This document shows, in pieces, positions 23,730 to 33,957 of a stretch of DNA of 37,551 nucleotides (positions are counted from its first letter, which is position 1; each line of letters opens with the position of its first letter). Position numbers and translations under genes: made by a program. The DNA is taken from NCBI GenBank assembly GCA_030524925.1, contig JAUNFS010000009.1, positions 1-37,551 on the forward strand, written 5' to 3'. The notes under the pieces were generated by a model. That model was not told the origin of the DNA. It saw nothing but the letters and a program-made list of their open reading frames with translations, and did no database searches. The DNA comes from a bacterium. Lineage in GTDB: Bacteria; Bacillota_I; Bacilli_A; RF39; UBA660.

Positions 23730-25869
23730 ATACACAAACAGGTTTTAGTTTTTCTTCAGCTTTAGCTCTAGATAAATTTTTATCTAAAGTAAAACCAACG
23801 CTTTCATCTAAATCATTAACAGTTTTAACCGTAACCACAACCCTGTTACCAATCTTATATTTTCTTTTAGTTCTTCTACCAACCAAATAATAATTATTAT
23901 CTCTAAACTCAAAAGTATCTCCTAAAATATCTTTATATTTTATTGTGCCACTTATTCCATTAGCAGTCGTAATGCTAACCTCTTTAGAACTAATCATATC
24001 AATAGTAGCTTCAAAACTAGTACCAATTAAACTTTTTAAATACATTAGAACTTTTAATCTCTCAGCTTCATACTCAGCATGCTTAGCTTCCCTTTCTTTG
24101 ATAGACGCAAGTTCACATATTTTAGATAGTTCTTTCTTTCTTTCCTCAATTCTGATTTTTTCTAAATCACTTGGTCTAAATTCAAAATTTCCAAATTCAT
24201 CTAAATTAAAATGATTTTCTAAATCAGTTACCCTCCTAATCGGACTAGTAACTTGTCCATAATAAGCCACTGCTAATGCAAAGTGTCCAATGTTTACAAC
24301 TGAATATTTGGCTTTATTCATACTACCTAAAAGTAACTTAGATAAAACGGGGTATATTTCTTCATTTTTAAACTTGTCTAAAACATACTTAATTAATTTA
24401 GGAGAACACAATATTTCTGATTCATTAATTCTATATCCAAGGGACTCTATAATATAATATGCTTCTTTAAGTTTTCTAACCTGTGGTCCTTCTAAAACCC
24501 TATAAGAAAATGGAAAATCGTTTCTGAATGCCAGTCCTGCAACCGTAACATTTGGCGTAATCATAAATCTTTCTATTAACTTTTCCGCTTTTCCACAACT
24601 TCTTTTATCAACACTTACAATATTACCATCCTCATCAAAATCACTAATAAAATCTTTACCAAAAAAGTCTAGTGCTCCTTCTTTTCTCATCTTTTCCCCA
24701 AGGATTTTGCTTAATTTTTCCATATCAAAAAGGATATCCACAAATTTTTCGTAACCAGAAGGAACAATATTTTCTTCAAGAATCTTATTAACATCAAGTT
24801 TATTCATCTTTTTAGCTGATTTAATAACCCCATCACAAATTTTAATTCTTACGACATTTCCATCCTTATCAATTTCCATAATAAAACTTTTAGTAAGCCT
24901 ATCTACTCCAGGATTTAAAGAGCATATTCCGTTAGATAATTTCTCAGGTAGCATTGGAATAACTGTATTAAGCATATACAAACTAGTGCATCTAAGTCTA
25001 GCTTCTTCTCTTAAATGCGGACAATTTCTTAAATAATAGGAAACATTAGCAATATGAACACCAAGCTCATAATTACCATTTGGTAAGGTCTTTAAACTAA
25101 CAGCATCATCTAAGTCCTTAGTTCCTGGACCATCAATCGTAAAAACTAAGTCATTTCTAAAGTCGTTATCTTTTCTTCTAGCAATTTCTTCTTGACTTGG
25201 CTCATCAGGAATACTTTCAGCTTCCATCATCGCTTCTTTAGAAAATTCCACATCAAAATTATTCGCAAAAGCAATCATTGCTAGTTGATCGTCAATTTCA
25301 CCATCTAAATTAATTTGTTTAGTAATCTCACCATCAAATGCTCCAAGTCTCATCTTATTAGAAACTTTAGCAAGTACATATTTACCAGCCCCTATTTTAG
25401 AAAGCGTATCCTGAGAAACTCTAATATTTAAATTTCCCTTTATTCTTTTAGGTTCAAGTATATACTTACCAAATTCATCTTGTTTTATTTCACAAAAAAC
25501 ATTTGGCATTCTTCTTTTTAAAATTTTTAAAACCTCTGCCTTATTATCTTTAATAACAAATACAACATTATCATAAGGAAGAGCACCATTTAATTTATCA
25601 GTATTAACACTGTATCTAATTCCTTCATAAGAAATATAATAATTACCTCTATAAGATTTTTCCACAATGCCTTTCATCGCATCCTTAGGCATTAACTTAT
25701 AAACACCATTTTCACTAGTAATATATCCTTCTTCTTCTAACTTATAAATAATTTCATCATAATTACTAGGAAAGTACTTTTCCACAAATCTACATAAAGT
25801 TATATAATTAAAAAGATTATAACCTCTTTCTAAGGTATAATTTCTTAAGTCTTCTATTATCATTTCCAT
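23728..25869 (-). CDS. rnr: Ribonuclease R
   Basis: The ~713-residue 3'-5' exoribonuclease degrades structured RNA. Order: N-terminal winged-helix-like region (about 1-70), cold-shock domains (about 70-220), RNB catalytic domain with DGPGTKDLDDA (about 246-256; metal-binding Asp residues intact) and a C-terminal S1 domain (about 625-705). The long Lys-rich tail seen in some RNase R is absent. ATG 25869 is preferred over an in-frame TTG at 25884, because GGGG sits 7 nt before it; ATG 25863 is also possible. It converges with the small ORF and diverges from the XRE regulator. In Bacilli rnr usually sits with smpB and secG; not here. Confidence 0.95.
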   Translation of the reverse strand: MEMIIEDLRNYTLERGYNLFNYITLCRFVEKYFPSNYDEIIYKLEEEGYITSENGVYKLMPKDAMKGIVEKSYRGNYYISYEGIRYSVNTDKLNGALPYDNVVFVIKDNKAEVLKILKRRMPNVFCEIKQDEFGKYILEPKRIKGNLNIRVSQDTLSKIGAGKYVLAKVSNKMRLGAFDGEITKQINLDGEIDDQLAMIAFANNFDVEFSKEAMMEAESIPDEPSQEEIARRKDNDFRNDLVFTIDGPGTKDLDDAVSLKTLPNGNYELGVHIANVSYYLRNCPHLREEARLRCTSLYMLNTVIPMLPEKLSNGICSLNPGVDRLTKSFIMEIDKDGNVVRIKICDGVIKSAKKMNKLDVNKILEENIVPSGYEKFVDILFDMEKLSKILGEKMRKEGALDFFGKDFISDFDEDGNIVSVDKRSCGKAEKLIERFMITPNVTVAGLAFRNDFPFSYRVLEGPQVRKLKEAYYIIESLGYRINESEILCSPKLIKYVLDKFKNEEIYPVLSKLLLGSMNKAKYSVVNIGHFALAVAYYGQVTSPIRRVTDLENHFNLDEFGNFEFRPSDLEKIRIEERKKELSKICELASIKEREAKHAEYEAERLKVLMYLKSLIGTSFEATIDMISSKEVSITTANGISGTIKYKDILGDTFEFRDNNYYLVGRRTKRKYKIGNRVVVTVKTVNDLDESVGFTLDKNLSRAKAEEKLKPVCV

Positions 25870-25943
25870 AAATAAACCCCACAAGTCATATTTTTTCTAC
25901 ATTTTAAGAATAACGTAATTTTCAAATTAAGTAAATACAATTG

Positions 25944-25963
25944 CCAAAATTTACCAAAATTTA
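25944..25963. repeat. Tandem 10-bp repeat CCAAAATTTA x2, possible operator
   Basis: CCAAAATTTA occurs twice head to tail (25944-25953, 25954-25963), one helical turn apart, immediately before the -35 of the XRE gene. It lies in the divergent rnr/XRE intergenic region. A direct repeat of this kind suits a dimeric helix-turn-helix protein. Confidence 0.5.
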
Positions 25964-25992
25964 TTGATTTTTTCTAGTTAAAGCGTTAGAAT
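25964..25992 (+). promoter_or_regulatory. Promoter of the XRE regulator gene
   Basis: TTGATT (25964-25969), 17 bases, TAGAAT (25987-25992); SD GAGGTGAT is upstream of ATG 26024. Confidence 0.7.
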
Positions 25993-26023
25993 TATCTTAA
26001 GAAAATATTAACGAGGTGATTGC

Positions 26024-26995
26024 ATGAAAAAAACTGTTGGTGATAATCTAAAAATGTATAGAATTAAATCAGGACTTTCTATGGAGAAGGCTGGTAAACT
26101 ATTAAACGTTTCTGCACCAGCTATTTTAAAGTATGAAAAAAACAAAATCATGGCATCTCTAACAAGATTAGAAGAATTTGCGAAAATCTACAACACAACT
26201 TTAGAGGAAATTCTAAACGTAGATGCTACTACAAATGTTAAATTCACAAATATCATGCTAAAAGAAAAAACTCCAAAAGTAAAAGAAGAAAATATTAAAA
26301 ATTACATAAGTACTAAAATAGACAATTATTTTAATTTGTTAAATTTATCCGGTATTACTCTTCAAAATAAATTTGGCGTTCACATTATTAACAGTGAACT
26401 AGAAGCTAAATCTCTAGCGACCAAACTAAGAATCTTCTTTCAAATTCCAATTGATGCATCTATCCCAAATTTAATTCATTTACTTGAAAATCAAAATATT
26501 ATAATATTAACAGTTCCTAAAAAAATTGGCGAAAACTATTTTCAAGGCTTTTACGAAATAATTGAAAACATTCCGGTTATAGTAGTGCCAGAAGAAGATA
26601 ACGGATACGATCAAAGAATGATGGTCGCACTATACTTAGGCCACTTACTTATAATGTCTAACAAAAATAAAAATCTTCTAGCAGAAGAATTTGCTTTATC
26701 TCTTTTAATACCATCAAAATCTTTAGTAAATGAATTTGGTACTAAAAGAACAAAAATCCATTTTAACGAAATAATCATCTTTAGTAACATCTACAAAGTA
26801 TCTTATAAAAACGTTATCAAAAGACTTTTAGAAGAAGAAATAATAACTCCATCAAATGCTAAATACACAAATATTTACATAAATAAAAATAATATCAAAG
26901 AAGAAACATTTAACGAAAAACCATACAACTATGAAAAAATGTTATACAAACTAATTGCTCAAGGCCTAATCCATGACGATAAAAAATATTTATAG
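26024..26995 (+). CDS. XRE-type HTH regulator with degenerate ImmA/IrrE-like domain
   Basis: The 323-residue protein has an N-terminal XRE helix-turn-helix (about 5-65; MYRIKSGLSMEKAGKLLNVS). The middle/C-terminal domain resembles ImmA/IrrE (M78) metallopeptidase (about 125-240). Its HEXXH is destroyed: the matching stretch is L203-Y204-L205-G206-H207, so the first His and the Glu are missing although the last His and the downstream EEFALSLLIP block remain. It is therefore probably a sensor or dimerisation module, not a protease. XRE-ImmA fusions often regulate stress or mobile-element genes. It is divergent from rnr and followed by its own next promoter, so it is monocistronic. Confidence 0.85.
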   Translation: MKKTVGDNLKMYRIKSGLSMEKAGKLLNVSAPAILKYEKNKIMASLTRLEEFAKIYNTTLEEILNVDATTNVKFTNIMLKEKTPKVKEENIKNYISTKIDNYFNLLNLSGITLQNKFGVHIINSELEAKSLATKLRIFFQIPIDASIPNLIHLLENQNIIILTVPKKIGENYFQGFYEIIENIPVIVVPEEDNGYDQRMMVALYLGHLLIMSNKNKNLLAEEFALSLLIPSKSLVNEFGTKRTKIHFNEIIIFSNIYKVSYKNVIKRLLEEEIITPSNAKYTNIYINKNNIKEETFNEKPYNYEKMLYKLIAQGLIHDDKKYL

Positions 26996-26999
26996 CATC

Positions 27000-27028
27000 T
27001 TGCAAGAGTAGCTAATATAAATTATAAT
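27000..27028 (+). promoter_or_regulatory. Promoter of the surface protein gene
   Basis: TTGCAA (27000-27005), 17 bases, TATAAT (27023-27028). SD AGAGGG (27040-27045), ATG 27051. Confidence 0.8.
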
Positions 27029-27050
27029 ATTAATAGAATAGAGGGAAAAA

Positions 27051-28703
27051 ATGAAAGAACAGCACAACCAAAAAAAATTATCAATATATATAACTTTATT
27101 AATAGTAGTAATCTGTTTATTCGGAATATCTTTCGCACTATTTAAATTTAATGCATCCCAAGCAACTCAAAACGACATCACTACCTTAAACTGCTTTGAA
27201 GTAGAATACTCTGATGTAACAGACGCTATAACTATAGCAAATGACTTTCCAATATCAGACGCAGATGGATTAGAAAGAACACCATATACTTTTAAAATAA
27301 AAAACAAATGTAGCCAGTACCTAAATGTCCAAATAGGAGTAGAAACCTTAACGTCATCACAAATAGAGCCAACTCTAATCAAAGGAGTAATAACAAAAAA
27401 AGGAGAGACCCCAACAAGTGCTAAGCTCTTATCAGCGGGCATTCTTGGAACTCCATTAAATGGCGGAACGAACTATATATTATTAGAAGATTCTATTTAT
27501 GGCACACAAACAAAAGAATATGACTTAAGACTATGGTTTACTGAAAGTATGACTAAAGACCAAGGCTCAGGAAAAACCTACCAAGGTAAAGTAACTGTAG
27601 TAAGTAGCCCTAAAACAGAAACGGAAAGATTACTTTCAGCTGCAATCATGAGTGATAACACAGTTACTGAACCACTTACTGTACCTGGAACAGAAATTTC
27701 ATCATCTACTGAAGCTATATTAGCAAGTACAGAAGATGATTATGATACATCTTACTATTTTAGAGGAACAGTTACTAATAACTTTGTTGAGTATGCTAAT
27801 ATGTGCTGGCGAATAGTAAGAGTAACGGGTAATGGTGCTATAAAATTAGTTTTATATAATTATAATGGGTTAACGAGTACTAATAATACACCATCAAGTA
27901 GTAACCCTTGTAATGTAGCTGAGGATTTTTATGCTTATGCTAGATATGAAGGATCAGCTTTTGTATCAGCGTTTAATTCAAGTTATAATGATAATGTTTA
28001 TGTTGGATTTATGTATGGCGCTGTTGGTGCTAGTAGTTATGCTGCTGCCCATGCTAATACTAATCCAAGTACAATACTAACTAATTTAAATAAATGGTAT
28101 ACAAATGTGCTTTCTAAACAATCTAATTTTAGTGATACTCAGCTCGCTGATACAATATGGTGTAATGATAAAAGTGTAGTAACTGATACGGCATTTAATC
28201 CTGGTAATAATACGGTAGGGACAAATTATGGTTATGGTAAAAATTATAATTATTATAGCGCTGCTAAAAGATTAAGTTCATCATCAGGAAGTGCTGGTGG
28301 AACTGGGCCTAGTTTAATATGTTCAAATGATAATAATGGTGGAAAGTTATCTAAATTCACTGTAAGTGATACAGAATATGGTAATGGAGCATTAAGTGGC
28401 TATGCCAAAGTAGGTTTACTTACTGCAGATGAAATAGCATTTGCTGGTGGAGCTCACGGCACAACAAATTCAACATATTATTTAAAAGGCAATACTGGTT
28501 CAAGTTTTTGGTGGTCTTTGTCCCCTGACTACTTTCTTGGTGGCTATGCTAACGTTTGGGCTATTGATGGCTCTAGCAGCTCTCTTGACACCAGCAGTGT
28601 TAACGGAACTTATGGCTTGCGTCCTTCTCTATCTCTCGTTTCTTCAACTAAAGTAACAGGTGTTGGAATTGCAACTAATCCTTACAAAGTAATCATGGAA
28701 TGA
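27051..28703 (+). CDS. Membrane-anchored surface protein with a DGR-like variable C-terminus
   Basis: The 550-residue protein starts with a membrane segment (about 10-30). An exported domain with a cysteine pair (NCFEVEYSD, IKNKCSQY) lies about 40-190. From about 240 to the end is a second domain: YANMCWRIVRVTGNGAIKLVLY, VGFMYGAVGASSYAA, WYTNVLSKQSNFSDTQLADTIWCNDKS, GLLTADEIAFAGG, then FWWSLSPDYF and GLRPSLSL. The blocks TADEIAFAGG...WWSLSP...GLRPSLSL recall DUF6273/C-type-lectin-like families that include DGR targets; that link is from memory. Codons 485-532 (28503-28646) are about 15% A, and about 40 of 48 end in C or T, unlike the rest of the gene. No reverse transcriptase is in the window. 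Function (adhesion, ligand binding) is inferred. Confidence 0.75.
   Translation: MKEQHNQKKLSIYITLLIVVICLFGISFALFKFNASQATQNDITTLNCFEVEYSDVTDAITIANDFPISDADGLERTPYTFKIKNKCSQYLNVQIGVETLTSSQIEPTLIKGVITKKGETPTSAKLLSAGILGTPLNGGTNYILLEDSIYGTQTKEYDLRLWFTESMTKDQGSGKTYQGKVTVVSSPKTETERLLSAAIMSDNTVTEPLTVPGTEISSSTEAILASTEDDYDTSYYFRGTVTNNFVEYANMCWRIVRVTGNGAIKLVLYNYNGLTSTNNTPSSSNPCNVAEDFYAYARYEGSAFVSAFNSSYNDNVYVGFMYGAVGASSYAAAHANTNPSTILTNLNKWYTNVLSKQSNFSDTQLADTIWCNDKSVVTDTAFNPGNNTVGTNYGYGKNYNYYSAAKRLSSSSGSAGGTGPSLICSNDNNGGKLSKFTVSDTEYGNGALSGYAKVGLLTADEIAFAGGAHGTTNSTYYLKGNTGSSFWWSLSPDYFLGGYANVWAIDGSSSSLDTSSVNGTYGLRPSLSLVSSTKVTGVGIATNPYKVIME
28503..28646 (+). repeat. Candidate DGR variable region (adenine-poor)
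   Basis: Hand count gives about 21 A in 144 bases, in a genome where A is roughly 35-40%. About 40 of 48 codons end in C or T. In a DGR, template A positions (often AAC/AAY codons) become N, producing exactly NNY-rich, A-poor sequence. Non-variable codons such as TGG TGG, TTG CGT CCT flank the changed ones. No matching template repeat is seen in this window. Confidence 0.4.
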
Positions 28704-28740
28704 TACTAAATATAACTAAAACTGATATCAAAAAAAGGGT

Positions 28741-28890
28741 CTATAAAAATAGTGTGAAGTTAGAGGCATAAAAAGGTTCTATAAAAAATAGTGTGAAGTA
28801 AAAAACTAAAAAATAGAACGCGAAAAAATAAAAAACAATAAAAAGTAGTGTGAAGTAAACTACAAAAAGCTATAAAAAATGGTGTGAAGT
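28741..28890 (+). repeat. Four copies of a short repeat around GTGTGAAGT
   Basis: Consensus (C)TATAAAAAATAGTGTGAAGT occurs at 28741-28760, 28779-28799, 28838-28856 and 28870-28890. GTGTGAAGT is invariant; the first and last copies continue TAGAGGC, and the first two are preceded by GGGT or GGTT. Starts are 38, 59 and 32 bases apart. They may be truncated ends of an ISL3-like element whose transposase remnant follows. Confidence 0.65.
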
Positions 28891-28891
28891 T

Positions 28892-28919
28892 AGAGGCTTA
28901 AAAATGAGCCTCTTTTTTT
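28892..28919 (+). terminator. Terminator of the surface protein region
   Basis: AGAGGCT (28892-28898) pairs with AGCCTCT (28907-28913) around an 8-nt loop; seven T follow. The stem includes the last repeat's TAGAGGC. Confidence 0.8.
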
Positions 28920-28962
28920 ATGAAATAATATATACTTAAATTGTAAAATTTAAGGAGTAAAG

Positions 28963-29157
28963 ATGAAAGAATATTATATGTTGTTAGGTTTAAATCAGAA
29001 AGAAATTAAAATTATTGATGTAAAGGAAAAAGATGGAATAATAGAGGTTAATATAGAAAACAGGAAGAAAAAAGTGAGATGTCCGAAATGTAATAAGTTT
29101 ACTTCAAGCGTGCATGGGAAAAATAAAACTATTATAAAATTATTTCAAAATCATTAA
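28963..29157 (+). pseudogene. 5' remnant of an ISL3-type transposase
   Basis: The 64-codon frame begins with a good SD (AAGGAG) and gives KVRCPKCNKFTSSVHGK, the N-terminal zinc-finger-like block of ISL3 family transposases (normally about 400 residues). It then stops at KLFQNH. No catalytic DDE domain is found downstream; pcrA starts at 29271. So only the amino end survives. Assignment is by the CPxC...VHG pattern, moderate certainty; it could instead be a short unrelated zinc-ribbon ORF. Confidence 0.6.
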
Positions 29158-29181
29158 TCAAAATTTTATTAATGTTTTTTT
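29152..29181 (+). terminator. Terminator after the transposase remnant
   Basis: CATTAAT (29152-29158) and ATTAATG (29168-29174) form an AT-rich stem, with seven T following. Confidence 0.55.
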
Positions 29182-29239
29182 CTACTATAAAAATACAATT
29201 GTTCGTCACATTTTCCTTTAAATTAACCTTCAACTTTGA

Positions 29240-29245
29240 TATAAT
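29240..29245 (+). promoter_or_regulatory. Extended -10 of pcrA
   Basis: TGA-TATAAT extended -10; a -35 is weak. GAGG(A) SD lies at 29262-29266, 4 nt before ATG. Confidence 0.6.
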
Positions 29246-29270
29246 TATCTAAGGAAGATGTGAGGACAAT

Positions 29271-31346
29271 ATGGAATTATTAAAAAACTTAAATAAAGAG
29301 CAAGAAATTGCCGTTAAAACTATTGATGGACCAGTACTTGTTATGGCTGGTGCTGGGTCTGGAAAAACTAAGGTGCTAACAACGCGTATAGCCTACCTTA
29401 TAGAAAGTGGCGTACCTGATTATAATATTTTAGCTATTACTTTTACCAATAAAGCTGCTGCTGAAATGCGTGATAGAGTTTCTAATATTATTGGTGATGT
29501 AAAATCATTTATTGGGACATTCCATTCTCTTGGTGTGCGTGTCATTCGTGAGTACCACGATTATTTAAATTTACCAAGTAATTTTACTATTATTGATAGT
29601 GATGATACTAGTACCATAATTAAACGTATTTTAAAAAATATGAATTTAGATCCTAAACAGTACGCACCATCATACGTTAGAAATCGTATTAGTTTTATTA
29701 AAAATCAAATGCTTAGTGATACTGAATTAGAGCGCCTATTTAATACTCCAATGGATAAAGTAATAGTACAAATTTATCATGCTTATAATCAAAAATTAAG
29801 AAGTAGTGATTCAGTTGATTTTGATGACTTACTACTATTACCAGTTGAGTTATTTAAAAATTATCCTGATGTACTAGAGCATTATCAAGATAGATTTAAA
29901 TATATTTTAATTGATGAGTACCAAGATACAAATCCAGTTCAGTATAAGTTATCAGTTATGTTATCAGCAAAACATAAGAACATCTTTGTAGTAGGTGATA
30001 TGAATCAAAGTATTTATGCCTTTAGACAAGCAGACTATCGTAACATCATTAATTTTGAAAATGATTTTAAAGATTGTAAAGTAATTAAATTAGAACATAA
30101 TTATCGTAGTACTAATAACATCTTAAAAGCTGCTAATGAGGTAATTAGTAATAATAAAGAAAGAAAAGATTTAAAGCTTTATTCTGATAAAGGAGACGGC
30201 GTCAAAATAAAATACATGCGTAGCTATGATGAAAAGCATGAAATATCATTAGTTATAGATGAAATTAAATCTTTATTAAATGAAGGATACCATAATAGTG
30301 ATATTGCTATTTTATACCGTACTAATGCCCAGTCAAGAGCAATAGAGGATGTCTTTCTATCTAAAGGAATACCTTATAAAGTTTTTGGTAGTTATTATTT
30401 CTATAGTCGTAAAGAAATTAAAGACTTACTTAGTTATTTAAGATTAATTTATAATCCTCATGATGAAATAAGCTTAAGAAGAGTTATTAACACTCCAAAA
30501 AGAGGTATTGGTGATTCAGCAATTAGAGACATAGAAACAAGAGCTAAAGAAAATAACTTAACAATGTTTGATAGCTTAGCAACGAGAAAAGAACTAGAGT
30601 TTAAAAACATTATAGAAAATCTAATTAAAGCAAGTGAGCATCTATCTCTTACTGAACTTATTGATGAAGTATTAATTAAAAGTGGACTTAAAGAAGAACT
30701 TGAATCAAGCAAAGCCCTAGAAGATGAAATTAGACTAGATAACTTAATGGAATTTAAAAGTATTACTGCTTCATTTGAAGAAAGAACTGGTAGTGTTAAT
30801 TTAGGCGATTTCCTAGAAGAGGTATCATTAATTGCGGATATTTCTAATCATACAGAAGATGGTGATGTTGTAACTCTTATGACACTTCACAGTGCTAAAG
30901 GACTAGAGTTCCCCGTTGTATTCCTAGTAGGTATGGAAGAAGGAATTTTCCCTCACAATATGTCAATTATGGAAAATAACTTAGAAGAGGAAAGAAGACT
31001 TTGCTACGTTGGTATCACTAGAGCAAAAGAAAGACTATATTTAACTAATGCTAAAAGAAGAATGTTATATGGAAAAGATAGCATGAATTTACCATCTAGA
31101 TTTATAAATGAGATCAATCCTGACTTACTTGAAAAGAACGAAAAAGAACAAGAGCAAAAATTTATCAACAAAGAAAAAATGTATACAAGTGATAATAATG
31201 ACATCACCGAAGGAACTATCATTAGTCACGAACAATATGGCACAGGAGTAGTAGTTAAATGTGATGGCTCATTAATCAGCGTAGCATTTAAATCAGGTGT
31301 TAAGAAATTAATGAAAAATCACAAAAGTATTAAAAAAAGGAAATAG
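29271..31346 (+). CDS. pcrA: ATP-dependent DNA helicase PcrA/UvrD
   Basis: The 691-residue superfamily 1 helicase unwinds DNA 3'-5' in repair and plasmid replication. Walker A is AGAGSGKT (26-33), Walker B YILIDEYQDTN, and motifs GDMNQSIYAFRQAD, LEHNYRST, TLHSAKGLEFPVVFLVG and EEERRLCYVGITRAKERLYL are all present. It is slightly shorter than B. subtilis PcrA (about 739), with a short C-terminal tail. It lies upstream of ligA, the usual Firmicutes pcrA-ligA pair, but with an extra ORF between. Confidence 0.97.
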   Translation: MELLKNLNKEQEIAVKTIDGPVLVMAGAGSGKTKVLTTRIAYLIESGVPDYNILAITFTNKAAAEMRDRVSNIIGDVKSFIGTFHSLGVRVIREYHDYLNLPSNFTIIDSDDTSTIIKRILKNMNLDPKQYAPSYVRNRISFIKNQMLSDTELERLFNTPMDKVIVQIYHAYNQKLRSSDSVDFDDLLLLPVELFKNYPDVLEHYQDRFKYILIDEYQDTNPVQYKLSVMLSAKHKNIFVVGDMNQSIYAFRQADYRNIINFENDFKDCKVIKLEHNYRSTNNILKAANEVISNNKERKDLKLYSDKGDGVKIKYMRSYDEKHEISLVIDEIKSLLNEGYHNSDIAILYRTNAQSRAIEDVFLSKGIPYKVFGSYYFYSRKEIKDLLSYLRLIYNPHDEISLRRVINTPKRGIGDSAIRDIETRAKENNLTMFDSLATRKELEFKNIIENLIKASEHLSLTELIDEVLIKSGLKEELESSKALEDEIRLDNLMEFKSITASFEERTGSVNLGDFLEEVSLIADISNHTEDGDVVTLMTLHSAKGLEFPVVFLVGMEEGIFPHNMSIMENNLEEERRLCYVGITRAKERLYLTNAKRRMLYGKDSMNLPSRFINEINPDLLEKNEKEQEQKFINKEKMYTSDNNDITEGTIISHEQYGTGVVVKCDGSLISVAFKSGVKKLMKNHKSIKKRK

Positions 31347-31382
31347 ATAATCTTTTTACAACAAATAATATAGGAGGTGTAA

Positions 31383-31901
31383 ATGGAATACATATCACTA
31401 TTAAATCCTATTACTGTTAAATATCTTATGAATAATCCAAATACTCGTTATTTTATAATTAATTTATTAAATAAGTTACTTAATAAAAAAGAAAATTATA
31501 GATTATTAGATTTTTTTAGTAATGAGGAAAAAGTAAGAAGTTATCTATTTTTTGAAAGTTCAAGTGAAATTATATTTATAGACTTTAATTTAAATTTAAA
31601 TGCAAGTCAACTTGATGATGATAAAGACATTATAAAATTTTTAGATATATCCCAAAAGAAGTCTGTAAAGTTTATTTTCTTTATAAATGTCGCTGGCAAA
31701 AATGTATTTAAAGAAAATGAAATTATACTTTTTAAAAATCCCATTGAAACTAATGAATATCTTAAATTAATGTTTGCTAGTAACTATAAAAATCAGGCCG
31801 AAACAAAATTTGATGATATACTTGATTATCTCTATAATTTAGACGATAATTTCCAAAAAATGTATCAAAAAGAACTTAATCATCTTTATAATTATTATTA
31901 A
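31383..31901 (+). CDS. Hypothetical protein between pcrA and ligA
   Basis: The 172-residue, Asn/Asp/Phe-rich cytosolic protein (SD AGGAGGTG upstream) lies 36 nt after pcrA. I recognise no domain. Features seen: hydrophobic strands (IIFIDFN, VKFIFFINV) spaced like an alpha/beta fold and a helical C-terminus. No catalytic motif can be named. It is likely cotranscribed with pcrA; the gene after it has its own promoter. Confidence 0.75.
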   Translation: MEYISLLNPITVKYLMNNPNTRYFIINLLNKLLNKKENYRLLDFFSNEEKVRSYLFFESSSEIIFIDFNLNLNASQLDDDKDIIKFLDISQKKSVKFIFFINVAGKNVFKENEIILFKNPIETNEYLKLMFASNYKNQAETKFDDILDYLYNLDDNFQKMYQKELNHLYNYY

Positions 31902-31907
31902 TTAGTC

Positions 31908-31913
31908 TATAAT
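31908..31913 (+). promoter_or_regulatory. -10 element before ligA
   Basis: Perfect TATAAT with no clear -35. Confidence 0.5.
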
Positions 31914-31915
31914 AA

Positions 31916-33931
<2,016 letters not shown>

Positions 33932-33957
33932 GAGCTTTTTCTTTTTATTAAAGTAAA

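Noticed and set aside
28741-28890. CRISPR array
   Set aside because: Units are about 20 bp, imperfect, only four, with unequal gaps of AT-rich sequence and no cas genes nearby.
28704-29270. DGR template repeat or reverse transcriptase beside the surface gene
   Set aside because: The region holds only the short repeats, a terminator and a transposase remnant. No sequence matching the candidate variable region and no YxDD-containing frame was found there.
31383-31901. Possible PD-(D/E)XK (Rpn-like) nuclease in the hypothetical protein
   Set aside because: The leucine-rich N-terminus (LLNKLLNKK) recalls such proteins, but I could not place the D/E-x-K catalytic residues, so no function is assigned.
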